A stretch of 40,947 nt of DNA from JBGPHT01 sp041484525 (GTDB lineage Bacteria; Acidobacteriota; Terriglobia; Bryobacterales; Bryobacteraceae), in assembly GCA_041484525.1 (NCBI GenBank), contig JBGPHT010000062.1:1-40947 (forward strand), given 5' to 3'. The translations under genes and the position numbers were made by a program. The notes under the pieces were generated by a model. That model was not told the origin of the DNA. It ran no database searches and saw nothing but the letters and a program-made list of their open reading frames with translations. Of the stretch, positions 33,575 through 40,878 are shown in pieces (positions within the stretch are counted from its first letter, which is position 1; each line of letters begins with the position of its first letter).

Positions 33575-33766
33575 ATGAGCACGGCTCGTTACGTCCACTG
33601 GCAAGATGGTGGAATGTGGCTCGGCTACTTCGAAGAGTTCCCCGACTATTTGACCCAGGGCGAGACGGTTGAGGAACTTCGAGAGAATCTGCGTGATCTC
33701 TATCGGGATCTCACGAGTGGCGAGATTCCGGGTATCCGTAGGGTCGCTGAATTGTCGGTCGGATGA
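33575..33766 (+). CDS. hicB: HicB-like antitoxin (short form)
   Basis: 63 aa: WLGYFEEFPDYLTQGETVEEL is the typical partial-RNase-H-like fold of HicB antitoxins (aromatic strand, proline, then a G-x-T-x-EE helix). It lacks the C-terminal DNA-binding ribbon or helix-turn-helix of longer HicB proteins, so autorepression would need another mechanism. The stop overlaps the toxin start as ATGA (33763-33766), which implies translational coupling. The order antitoxin-toxin is opposite to the E. coli hicAB order but occurs in many short systems. Start chosen at ATG 33575; the frame is open upstream but that sequence is not HicB-like and overlaps the divergent isomerase gene. Confidence 0.85.
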   Translation: MSTARYVHWQDGGMWLGYFEEFPDYLTQGETVEELRENLRDLYRDLTSGEIPGIRRVAELSVG

Positions 33767-33939
33767 AGAGAACCGATTTGGTCCGCAAGTTGGAAGGAGG
33801 AGGGTGTGTCCTCGTGCGCCACGGCGGAAACCATGATTGGTATCGCAATCCGAAGACCGGCGTTTCTCAGCCAGTGCCGCGACATCGGGAGATCAACGAG
33901 TTCCTCGCAAAGCACATCTTGAAGAAACTTGCCAGTTGA
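33763..33939 (+). CDS. hicA: HicA-like mRNA-interferase toxin
   Basis: 58 aa, beginning MKRTDLVRKLEGGGCVLVRH. The dsRBD-like HicA fold is recognisable from the N-terminal helix, the GGG turn, the strand CVLVRHGGNHDWYRNP with the catalytic His at residue 24, and the C-terminal helix REINEFLAKHILKKL. The family binds and cleaves mRNA independently of the ribosome and is neutralised by HicB. Its ATG lies inside the antitoxin stop (4-bp overlap). The gene appears intact, so this may be an active toxin-antitoxin pair. No other mobile-element trace is visible next to it. The following 141 bp up to the lipoprotein gene hold nothing recognisable. Confidence 0.85.
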   Translation: MKRTDLVRKLEGGGCVLVRHGGNHDWYRNPKTGVSQPVPRHREINEFLAKHILKKLAS

Positions 33940-34080
33940 AAATGACTTATTCCGGGCCGCGCGAGAATATCCGAGCCGATGGTAGGCGAGTAGTGCGGGA
34001 GAGGCACACATCCTCGTATTGCGAAACTTGAATGCCGATGGAAGGATGTTTGAGTTCGCCTTCGATCGAATTGCCCGGTG

Positions 34081-35136
34081 ATGTTCTCGCGGTTCGGGAA
34101 CCCGCGTAACCTACACGGTGTCCGTACAGGAGTGCGGTTCTTTCTGGCAGTTGCGCTTCTGCTGTTTAGTGGATGCGGCCCGGGCCTCGTATTCAATTCC
34201 TCGCAGGACATGTCGCGCGAAGAGATGCTGGCGCGGGCGAGCCACATCTTTGTAGGCGTCATCCAGAAGCACCAATTCTACTCCTGGCCGTTCTTCCGTT
34301 TGAAGCTGCCGGGAGACCCGGAGAGCGCGAAATACTGGAAGATCCTTCGACGGGAGGTTCGCGTCGAAACGGTTTTGCGTGGTTCCGAGACCCGCAAAGT
34401 CGTCGATGTTTATGAGATCCACTGGACGGGCGGGACATCGGGAGACTGGAACTCCACGCAGGACGGCGAGCGCGATCTGTTTCTTTTGCGCGTGGAGAAT
34501 GGGCGATATCACGTAGTCCGCGACTGGTGGCGCAGCATATTCCCGGTCACCGGCGGTCCTCACGCCCGTTTGCCGCTGGATGATTCGCGGTCTCTCTGGG
34601 AAAGAATCGCCCTGATGAACTGGTGGATCGAGGGACGCAATGAAGCCACGCGGATCACCTATCCCTATTTCCGCAACAACGATCCCGGCGGGGTGCTCAG
34701 TCGCTGGAGAACTGTTAAGCTCGAGCGCGGCCTCGTCCGCCATCCCAGCGCCGGAGTCCGCGTGCCGGCCTGCCGCGACCTGATTTCGCTCGGCGGTTGG
34801 GGTCAGGATGAATGTTGGGAAATGCTGTCGGACAGCGACCGAACACATCTCTCCGACGGCGGCTATTTCTGTTGTTCAGCCAGCGAAATCGCCGACGCGC
34901 GGAGGGGGACGCAAGAGCGCGGCGCGTCGTGGTGGTGGACCACGTACGGCGACCGTGAGTCGAGGCGGCTGCTTACCGCCATCAATAATCAACAATTGCG
35001 AGCCGAGTTTTGTCGTCTCTACACGCTCGAATATCCCGGCGATCTGGACAACGGGTGTCCTGCGGATCAACCTCCGCCCGCCACCATAGTGACCCAAAGT
35101 GGAGACGTTCCATTGGTGGGTGCCTGGCCGCGGTGA
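34081..35136 (+). CDS. Predicted lipoprotein of unknown function
   Basis: 351 aa from ATG 34081 (a GTG directly before it is an alternative). Residues ~18-32 form a hydrophobic signal with a lipobox-like LLFSGCG, so lipid anchoring at Cys is likely. The following domain, ASHIFVGVIQKHQF...REVRVETVLRGSETRKVVDVYEI (shown in parts), resembles the small beta-barrel of secreted proteins that start with 'A-D-x-I/V-x-x-G', but I cannot assign a family. The C-terminal part is rich in Trp, Arg and Cys (CWEMLSDSDRTHLS, GYFCCSASEI, RGASWWWTTYGDRE), with several Cys that could form disulfides. No catalytic motif recognised. It converges on the AI-2E transporter gene with an 18-bp gap. Unrelated in type to the hicBA pair before it. 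Confidence 0.7.
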   Translation: MFSRFGNPRNLHGVRTGVRFFLAVALLLFSGCGPGLVFNSSQDMSREEMLARASHIFVGVIQKHQFYSWPFFRLKLPGDPESAKYWKILRREVRVETVLRGSETRKVVDVYEIHWTGGTSGDWNSTQDGERDLFLLRVENGRYHVVRDWWRSIFPVTGGPHARLPLDDSRSLWERIALMNWWIEGRNEATRITYPYFRNNDPGGVLSRWRTVKLERGLVRHPSAGVRVPACRDLISLGGWGQDECWEMLSDSDRTHLSDGGYFCCSASEIADARRGTQERGASWWWTTYGDRESRRLLTAINNQQLRAEFCRLYTLEYPGDLDNGCPADQPPPATIVTQSGDVPLVGAWPR

Positions 35137-35154
35137 GGCGATCACCTCCGGCGC

Positions 35155-36975
35155 TCATCCAGACCCTTCCGCCTTCGCCGCTTGCGCGGGAACACCCAGG
35201 TAGTCCAGGGCATCCGCGAAGCTGCTCACAAACTTGTCCGGAGGCGAGGGCTGGAAGCGTTTGAGAGCACGTTCGATTTCACCGCCAAATCCCCACACCC
35301 CGATGAGGATTTTCGTCTCCGGATATTTCGCCCGGAGTTCCCGGCTCAAAGTACTCGCGTTTGAAAACGCGAACGGCGGGACAGCCGAAATGCAGAACAC
35401 GTCGTTCACAGCCGGCTCGACCAGACCGAGCATATTCTGAGAAAAGGATCCTAGCGGAAACGAAACGGTTGCACAGCCGGCTTGGTCCAGCAGTTGGGAC
35501 AGCATACCGGCAGCAATCTCGTCGGCTTCATCGTGAGCGGGAAAGCACAGGATGCGCCCGGGCACCGCCTGCTCCGCCCGCTCCGCGGAATGTTCCGGGT
35601 AGGAATTCTGCGCCTTTTCCGCAAACTCTACCAGCATCTCGCGCACGCTCAGGAACAGAAACTCCTCACGTCGGGGATCGAGCGCACCCTTATGCCGATC
35701 CTGCTCGGCGATCGTCAGAGCCGGCAGGATCACCGTATAGTATAACTGCAGCAAGGAATTCTTGCCTAGATATTCCTCTGCCACGGCTCGCGCCTCCTGG
35801 TCATCCATGGCCAACAGGCGCTGGTAGAAATGCGCTTCGGGCGCCAGCACCGGCGGGTCCCCCAGCAGGATGTACAGAAAGGATAGTTGCGGGACGTAGC
35901 GTCCCAGCACCACAACGCAGACCGTGAGGGGTGTCGAAAGGATCAGGCCCGCGGGTCCCCACAGAACCGCCCAGAATACCGTGGTCAGGAGCAGCGCCAG
36001 GGCGGAGACTCCGGTGTGGGCGCCGTAGAGCCATGGTTCGAGTAGATTCCCGACGATCGACTCCAGAGTGGCAAACAGCAGGAAGACCAATAGCGGCTGA
36101 CGCCAACCGTCGAAGACCGCAAGCGAGAGCACCAGCGGGAATAGGCCCGCGCCCACCGATCCAACGTAGGGAACAATCCGAAGCAGTGCCGCCCCGGTTC
36201 CCCACAAAGCCGCATAGGGAACGCCGATCAGATACAAGCCTATCCCACAGAGGACGCCGAAACCCGCATTCACCAGAAACTGGAGCATGAGATAGCGGCT
36301 GACGCGGCGGGTTGCGTCATCCAGCGCCTGCGTCATCACGTTGAGCTGATTCAATCCGGCCAGACGGAAGAGCCGATTGCGCAGGTCGGTTTCTTCGACC
36401 AGCAGAAAGAGCGTGAATACCAGAACGATGCCGAGTATCGCCATCGGCGCCAGAAATGGCTGCGTCAAGTCGCGTAGATAAACGAAGACGTTCGCAGGCG
36501 CTTCGACCACTTGAACCGGAAGCGGATTCGCCGGGGTGTTGAACCGTCCGGTCCGCCCTTGGACCGCCGGTGCGGCCGGCAGTTCCTGAGCCGTGGCAAG
36601 TTCCTTTCCGAGATCCTTGACGCTTTGCGCCGCCCGTCCCAAAGCGCCTTTGTTGGGAATTTTCAAGGCCTTGATCTTGCTATCGATGTTCTCGCGATAG
36701 CTTGGCAGATCATTCACCACCTGGACCAGTTGATTGAAGATCACGTAGCTGATACCGCCCGCGGCTGCGATCGACACCAGCATCACCAGCATCACTGCGA
36801 CAAAACGGCGGATATGCAGTTTTTGCAGCCAACCGACCGCGGGCGCCCATATCAAAGCGAGGGTGATGGCGAAGGCTAGAGGAATGAGAACATCGCGAGC
36901 GAGATACAACACGGCGATCACACCGATCACGGTGGCCGCAGTGCGAATTCCAGAGGAACTACGGGGCTCGATCAT
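35155..36975 (-). CDS. AI-2E/PerM-family transporter with extra C-terminal Rossmann-like domain
   Basis: 606 aa from ATG 36975; a GTG at 37020 would add 15 residues, and neither has a clear ribosome site. Residues ~10-350 show the PerM/TqsA topology of about eight helices (TVIGVIAVLYLARDVLIPLAFA, a long periplasmic loop ~90-170, then IGVPYAALWGTGAALLRIVPYVG and LEPWLYGAHTGVSALALL). Residues ~390-480 are a charged helical linker. Residues ~490-600 (RILCFPAHDEADEIAAGMLS..., then VFCISAVPPFAF and KILIGVWGFGG) look like a flavodoxin/B12-binding-like Rossmann fold but lack the cobalamin DxHxxG motif. The membrane part exports AI-2 or acts as a Na+/H+ antiporter in known relatives; the extra domain may be regulatory. 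Confidence 0.85.
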   Translation of the reverse strand: MIEPRSSSGIRTAATVIGVIAVLYLARDVLIPLAFAITLALIWAPAVGWLQKLHIRRFVAVMLVMLVSIAAAGGISYVIFNQLVQVVNDLPSYRENIDSKIKALKIPNKGALGRAAQSVKDLGKELATAQELPAAPAVQGRTGRFNTPANPLPVQVVEAPANVFVYLRDLTQPFLAPMAILGIVLVFTLFLLVEETDLRNRLFRLAGLNQLNVMTQALDDATRRVSRYLMLQFLVNAGFGVLCGIGLYLIGVPYAALWGTGAALLRIVPYVGSVGAGLFPLVLSLAVFDGWRQPLLVFLLFATLESIVGNLLEPWLYGAHTGVSALALLLTTVFWAVLWGPAGLILSTPLTVCVVVLGRYVPQLSFLYILLGDPPVLAPEAHFYQRLLAMDDQEARAVAEEYLGKNSLLQLYYTVILPALTIAEQDRHKGALDPRREEFLFLSVREMLVEFAEKAQNSYPEHSAERAEQAVPGRILCFPAHDEADEIAAGMLSQLLDQAGCATVSFPLGSFSQNMLGLVEPAVNDVFCISAVPPFAFSNASTLSRELRAKYPETKILIGVWGFGGEIERALKRFQPSPPDKFVSSFADALDYLGVPAQAAKAEGSG

Positions 36976-37064
36976 GGACCGAAGGGATCCTTCAGCGGGA
37001 GCGATCAAGGCTCGATGCACGTACTTTCATCTGCAGTTCGCGGGCCGCTCTCGGCATTTAGCCG

Positions 37065-37769
37065 CTAGCTCGCGGCCTTCGTGACGCCTTGCCGTTTCTG
37101 CAGGCACACGGACAGGAAGCGGCTCACCAGCGGGCTCGAGCCCTCGCGCATTTCGGGCTGGAAGAGGGTGGCGACGAAGAATGGGTGTCCGTCCAGCTCG
37201 ACGGCGCGGACTTCGTCCTGATCGTCGACGGCAGCGACGTAGAGGTCGCCGCCTTCGAGCAAGCGGCGATACCGGTTGTTGAGGCCGAAGCTGCAATGGT
37301 ATTCCTCGATCGACTCGGGCGCGCTGTAGGCGGTGCGCAGCGCCGAGCCGTCGGTGAAACGAACGCGCGCGCGCACGCCCGCCAGCGCGCAGCCGAGCGG
37401 CGAGATCAGCGGCATCGACGCTTTTGGATTGCTCTTCTGGTGTTCCGCTTCGGCCAGCCCCAGAACGTTGCGGGCGAATTCGATGAGCGTGTATTGAAAA
37501 CCCGCCGAGGTACCCAGAAAAGGAGTGCGCGTCATGCGCGCGTACCGGATGGCACGCAGCGCCCCATCGGCGCTGCGGTACGGCATGCCCGAAACACACC
37601 AGAGGCCGTCGAACCCGGCCAGCGATTCGGCGTTGCTGGCAGACTCCGTCGGCACCCAGACTGCTTCCACACCTTCCGGGTAAGCCGCGGCCAGCGCCTT
37701 CGGGACTGCCTGGTGGGCCTTCTGCCCATTAAAATCTCCGATCAGGCCGATACGCATCTCTGATGGCAT
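37065..37769 (-). CDS. CTP-synthase-like class I glutamine amidotransferase homologue, catalytic residues replaced
   Basis: 234 aa. It resembles the C-terminal GATase domain of CTP synthase (RIGLIGDFNGQKAHQAVP at the start, FLGTSAGFQYTLIEFARNVLGL in the middle, FQPEM near the end). Where active enzymes have a nucleophilic Cys in a GxCxG elbow this one has Ser88 (GTSAG), and the catalytic His of HPE is Gln204 (FQPE), while Glu206 remains. It is therefore not expected to release ammonia from glutamine. It matches a stand-alone family annotated as CTP synthase C-terminal region-related (seleno)protein; Cys159 in EEYHCSFGLN may be the position where some relatives have selenocysteine (from memory). 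The ATG at 37769 is supported by a -10-like box 7 bp before it; ATG 37757 is the alternative. It lies 27 bp after the cyclase gene end on the opposite side of its promoter and is not the true pyrG. Confidence 0.78.
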   Translation of the reverse strand: MPSEMRIGLIGDFNGQKAHQAVPKALAAAYPEGVEAVWVPTESASNAESLAGFDGLWCVSGMPYRSADGALRAIRYARMTRTPFLGTSAGFQYTLIEFARNVLGLAEAEHQKSNPKASMPLISPLGCALAGVRARVRFTDGSALRTAYSAPESIEEYHCSFGLNNRYRRLLEGGDLYVAAVDDQDEVRAVELDGHPFFVATLFQPEMREGSSPLVSRFLSVCLQKRQGVTKAAS

Positions 37770-37776
37770 GGGACGT

Positions 37777-37782
37777 ATTCTT
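37777..37782 (-). promoter_or_regulatory. Candidate -10 box (AAGAAT) for the CTP-synthase-like gene
   Basis: On the minus strand AAGAAT ends 7 bp before the ATG at 37769, with no Shine-Dalgarno sequence. It differs at the first base from the TANNNT pattern. It lies between this gene and the upstream cyclase gene stop at 37797. Confidence 0.3.
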
Positions 37783-37796
37783 TCACGCCCGTGGCG

Positions 37797-39728
37797 CTAC
37801 CGCAACTGCGCCAACGCGAGCAGGGGGAAATAGTCGCGGTACATGCCGTAGGTCAGGTAGAAGACGTTGGGGAAACCGGTGCCGGTGGTGGCGTCTTCGG
37901 GCCACGTGCCATCGGCGAGCTGCCGGTCGAGAAGGTAGCGCGCGCCGCGGCGCACGGCGGAAGATTCGCGGTCGCCCGCGGCGGTCAGCCCCAGCAGTGC
38001 CCACGCGGTTTGCGAAGGGCAGCTCGGCGCGTTGACATAGCCGTCGCGGTCATAGCTGGCGCAGGATTCGCCCCAGCCGCCATCGGAATTCTGGATCGCC
38101 AGCAGCCACTCGGCGGCGCGCGCGATGGCCCCGGTCGCGCCAGGCGCTCCGCTGGCAGCCAGGCCGCGCATGGCCAGGAACGATCCGTAAATGTAGTTCA
38201 CGCCCCAGCGGCCGTACCAGCTTCCGTCCTTCTCCTGCGCGTTCAGCAGATAGGCGACACCGCGGCGAACCGAGTCGTGGCCGGCCAGCCCGCGCCGGCA
38301 AAGGCATTCGACAACCCGGCCCGTGATGTCGGGGCAGGTCGGGTCGAGCATGGCGTTGTGGTCGGCGAACGGCACCTGGTTCAGCATGGCCCAATTGTTG
38401 TCGACATCGAACGCCGCCCATCCGCCATCGCCCGATTGCATGGCGAGCAGCCAGTTGATGGCGCGCCGCTCGGCCGCGGTCTGCGCCCTCGAGTTCGAAC
38501 CGTGCGCATGCAGCAGCGCCAAAAGCACCATGGCGGTGTCGTCGATATCGGGATAGAACTCGTTGGCGAACTCGAAGGCCCAGCCGGAGGGCTCGGTGTC
38601 GGGCCGCTTCACCGACCAGTCGCCTTTCCGCCGCACCTCCTTGCTGACCAGCCAATCGGCGGTCTGCGTCATGCGCGGATCGTCGCCGTGGCCGGCCTCT
38701 CCCAGCGCGAAGGCGCAGATGGCGGTGTCCCAGATGGGCGAAACGCAGGGCTGGAACTGGAAGCGATCTTCGGTTTCGATCAGCAGCGATTCGAAGTGCC
38801 GGACGGCGTCGCGCAGGTCGGGATGATCCTCGGGGTAGCCGAGCGCATCGAGCGCCATGATGAAGTACATCATCGCGGGGTAGATGGCTCCCAGGCCTTC
38901 GGTGAAGCGGGTGCGGACCTGGATCCAGTGCTCGGCCTCGCGGATGGCGGCGCCGCGGATGCGCTCCGAGCCGCGCCGCTCCCACACCTTGAACACGCGG
39001 TCGAGATGGTGAAAGAGTACCGAGAGCCCTTTACGTTTCGGCAGCGCGAGGCTGACGCCGGGCAGCAGCAGCTCGTCCACAGTGAAGCCGGCGGGCGCAC
39101 GCCGGTTGCCGCCCCGCGCCTGCACGATCGAGAGCGGCACCAGGATGGAGCGCGTCCACGAGGACATTTCATAGAGCACGTTGCCCGGCAGCATCACAAT
39201 TTCGGGCGGCACGGAGGGCACATGCTTGCGGGGATAGAGGCCGAACAGGCTGAGGTTGATCTTGACGTAGCTGTTAGCCGCCTGTAGGCCGCCGAGCGCC
39301 AGGATACGCTCGCGTGCGCGGCGCAGGGGGCCGCTATTGGGCGCGAGGCCCGCGAGTTTCAGAGCGCAATAGGCCTTGATGGTGGCGCTGACGTCGGCAG
39401 GACCGCCGCTATAAATGTTGAAGCCGCCATCCGGCAACTGGCGATCGAGGATGGCGTGCGCGGCCCGTTCGATGCGCGCGCGTGTGGGCGGAAGCCACGC
39501 GGCGCCCTCGGGCTGGTGCATCCAGAGCTGCAGCAGGATGTAGTCGGATTCGAGCGTGCTGTCGGCGGTCAGTTCTCCGCACCAGAAGCCTTCCGGCGCC
39601 TGGCGGGAAAGCAGATTGGCGGCCGACCGCGCGGCAGCGTCGGCGAACTGTTCGTGAAGCGCGCGCCCGGGGTGCTTAGCCGGCTGCCCTGAGACTTGCG
39701 CCTTGGATTCGATCCATCCGTAGGACAT
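37797..39728 (-). CDS. shc: Squalene-hopene cyclase
   Basis: 643 aa, normal length for the family. It converts squalene to hopene/hopanol, the first step of hopanoid synthesis, at the cytoplasmic membrane. The catalytic acid motif is FYPDIDDTAM near residue 392 (DxDD). Several QW repeats are visible: DRQLPDGGF, AMQSGDGGWAAF, NAQEKDGSWYGRWG, AIQNSDGGWGES and DRQLADGTW. Start: ATG 39728 (MSYGWIESKAQ) is preceded by GAAGG at 39736-39740 with 7-bp spacing. The frame stays open for 93 codons further, but those residues lie inside the divergent yceH gene and are not cyclase-like. No other hopanoid genes (hpn set, squalene synthase) lie nearby. The gene is transcribed toward the CTP-synthase-like gene (27 bp apart), which may be cotranscribed. 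Confidence 0.95.
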   Translation of the reverse strand: MSYGWIESKAQVSGQPAKHPGRALHEQFADAAARSAANLLSRQAPEGFWCGELTADSTLESDYILLQLWMHQPEGAAWLPPTRARIERAAHAILDRQLPDGGFNIYSGGPADVSATIKAYCALKLAGLAPNSGPLRRARERILALGGLQAANSYVKINLSLFGLYPRKHVPSVPPEIVMLPGNVLYEMSSWTRSILVPLSIVQARGGNRRAPAGFTVDELLLPGVSLALPKRKGLSVLFHHLDRVFKVWERRGSERIRGAAIREAEHWIQVRTRFTEGLGAIYPAMMYFIMALDALGYPEDHPDLRDAVRHFESLLIETEDRFQFQPCVSPIWDTAICAFALGEAGHGDDPRMTQTADWLVSKEVRRKGDWSVKRPDTEPSGWAFEFANEFYPDIDDTAMVLLALLHAHGSNSRAQTAAERRAINWLLAMQSGDGGWAAFDVDNNWAMLNQVPFADHNAMLDPTCPDITGRVVECLCRRGLAGHDSVRRGVAYLLNAQEKDGSWYGRWGVNYIYGSFLAMRGLAASGAPGATGAIARAAEWLLAIQNSDGGWGESCASYDRDGYVNAPSCPSQTAWALLGLTAAGDRESSAVRRGARYLLDRQLADGTWPEDATTGTGFPNVFYLTYGMYRDYFPLLALAQLR

Positions 39729-39752
39729 CGTGGAACCTTCATGGTAGCAACG

Positions 39753-39758
39753 TAAACT
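39753..39758 (+). promoter_or_regulatory. Candidate -10 box (TAAACT) of yceH, possibly leaderless
   Basis: TAAACT ends 6 bp before the ATG at 39765 in the 36-bp divergent gap between shc and yceH; the gap leaves little room for a conventional leader. GGAAAG next to the ATG is too close to be a normal ribosome site. Confidence 0.4.
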
Positions 39759-39764
39759 GGAAAG

Positions 39765-40391
39765 ATGGAGTTTCAATTGGACCCGGCCGAACTGCGCGTC
39801 CTCGGCTCGCTCCTCGAAAAGGAGATCGCAACCCCGGATTACTACCCGCTCTCGTTGAATGCGCTGCTGAACGCGTGCAACCAGAAGTCGAACCGGGAGC
39901 CGGTGGTTGCGTACGACGAAGACACAGTGGAAGCGGCGCTCGAAGCCCTGCGGGTGAAGGGCCTGGCGGTGCGGATCACCGGCTCCGACAGCCGGGTCCC
40001 CAAGCACGGACAGCGGTTCACGGAGAAGTTCAACCTCGGCCGGCGTGAGGCGGCGCTGCTATGCGTCCTGATGCTGCGCGGACCGCAGACCGTGGGCGAG
40101 TTGCGCGGACGAAGCGAGCGGATGTACACGTTCGAGGACCTGGAAGCGGTGGAGAGTACGCTGCATCGCCTGGACGAGATGGGGTTCGTGCAGAAACTGC
40201 CGCGGCTGGCTGGATCTAGGGAGTCGCGGTACGCCCAGTTGCTGGGTGGCCCGGTGGAAACGGAGGAAGAGGAGGCTCCCGCAACGACGGCCGCGCGCGG
40301 GCCGTCGGAGCGGGATCGGATCGCGGCGTTGGAGCGCGAGGTGGCGGAGCTCAAGCAGCAGTTCGAGGAGTTCCGGCGGAAGTTTGAGTAG
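39765..40391 (+). CDS. yceH: YceH/DUF480 (UPF0502) family protein
   Basis: 208 aa. The N-terminal pair of winged-helix domains has the hallmark ELRVLGSLLEKEIATPDYYPLS and NACNQKSNREPVV, then VPKHGQRFTEKF and REAALLCVLMLRGPQTVGELRGRSERMY. The acidic, low-complexity region ETEEEEAPATTA (~165-178) links to a C-terminal coiled coil (RIAALEREVAELKQQFEEFRRKFE, given as REVAELKQQFEEF). Function of the family is unknown; the fold suggests nucleic-acid binding. It is divergent from shc with 36 bp between start codons, and ends 20 bp before the convergent GxxExxY pseudogene. Confidence 0.92.
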   Translation: MEFQLDPAELRVLGSLLEKEIATPDYYPLSLNALLNACNQKSNREPVVAYDEDTVEAALEALRVKGLAVRITGSDSRVPKHGQRFTEKFNLGRREAALLCVLMLRGPQTVGELRGRSERMYTFEDLEAVESTLHRLDEMGFVQKLPRLAGSRESRYAQLLGGPVETEEEEAPATTAARGPSERDRIAALEREVAELKQQFEEFRRKFE

Positions 40392-40411
40392 TGGAGCAAG
40401 GCAAACTGTGT

Positions 40412-40878
40412 CTACCCCGCCTCAACCGGCTCGGGAATTTGAAACCTCAGAACGACGCGCTTCCATTCGACTTTGGGCTTTTGGAAATTGACGAGAAGAC
40501 ACAGGGTCTTGCCGGAGCCTCGCAAATAGTTGAGACATTGTGCGGTGTGTTCGTTGGCTAGCCGCTCGACACATTTCAGCTCGCCACAAGCACGTCTTCG
40601 ACGAGGATATCTGCAAAGTATTCTCCGGCGGAGTGGCCCTTGTAGGTTACGGTAAATGAAGCTTGGGCGGTAGCCTGGATGCCACGGAGGCCGAGTTCTG
40701 TAAGCAGAGCACGCTCGTCGACTTTCTCAAGGAATCCGGCACCCAGGGTGTTGGAGACCTCAAAGACTGCGGCGAGCACGCGCTCGGTCAGCGAATCGAA
40801 GAATCTGCGTTCATCTGCGTTTATCAGGTGCGCCAGGAAAAGCCTGGCTGATCTAGTGAGATGAAAGGATCTCACCAT
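40412..40878 (-). pseudogene. GxxExxY protein (PD-(D/E)xK-like) with a single-base frameshift
   Basis: Two frames together give one GxxExxY protein. The first (start 40878, stop 40576) has LTERVLAAVFEVSNTLGAGF, then LEKVDERALLTELGLRG and GEYFADILVEDVLV. The second continues after one missing base near 40583 with ELKCVERLANEHTAQCLNYL, GSGKTLCLLVNFQKPKVEWK and ends at TAG 40412-40414. The break falls exactly before the ExK of the nuclease-like motif (D in FADI, then ELK), so the product ends without it. The eponymous motif is also altered: GFLEKVDE has Asp where Tyr is expected. Family function is unknown. The upstream ATG and first ~25 residues derive from a short tandem repeat (40803-40826), so the true start may be internal. 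Natural decay or sequencing error are both possible. Confidence 0.82.
40803..40826. repeat. Tandem 10-bp repeat (atctgcgttY)
   Basis: atctgcgttc (40803-40812) and atctgcgttt (40813-40822) are adjacent copies, followed by a partial third beginning atc. It lies in the 5' part of the GxxExxY frame. Similar runs are remembered from the leaders of GxxExxY genes in several phyla, which suggests a repeat associated with this gene family. Confidence 0.6.

Noticed and set aside
37791..39287. 498-codon open frame on the plus strand
   Set aside because: Antisense to squalene-hopene cyclase, which carries DxDD and QW motifs.
39729..40007. 93-residue N-terminal extension of squalene-hopene cyclase
   Set aside because: The extension runs inside the divergent yceH gene and is not cyclase-like; ATG 39728 has a good ribosome site.
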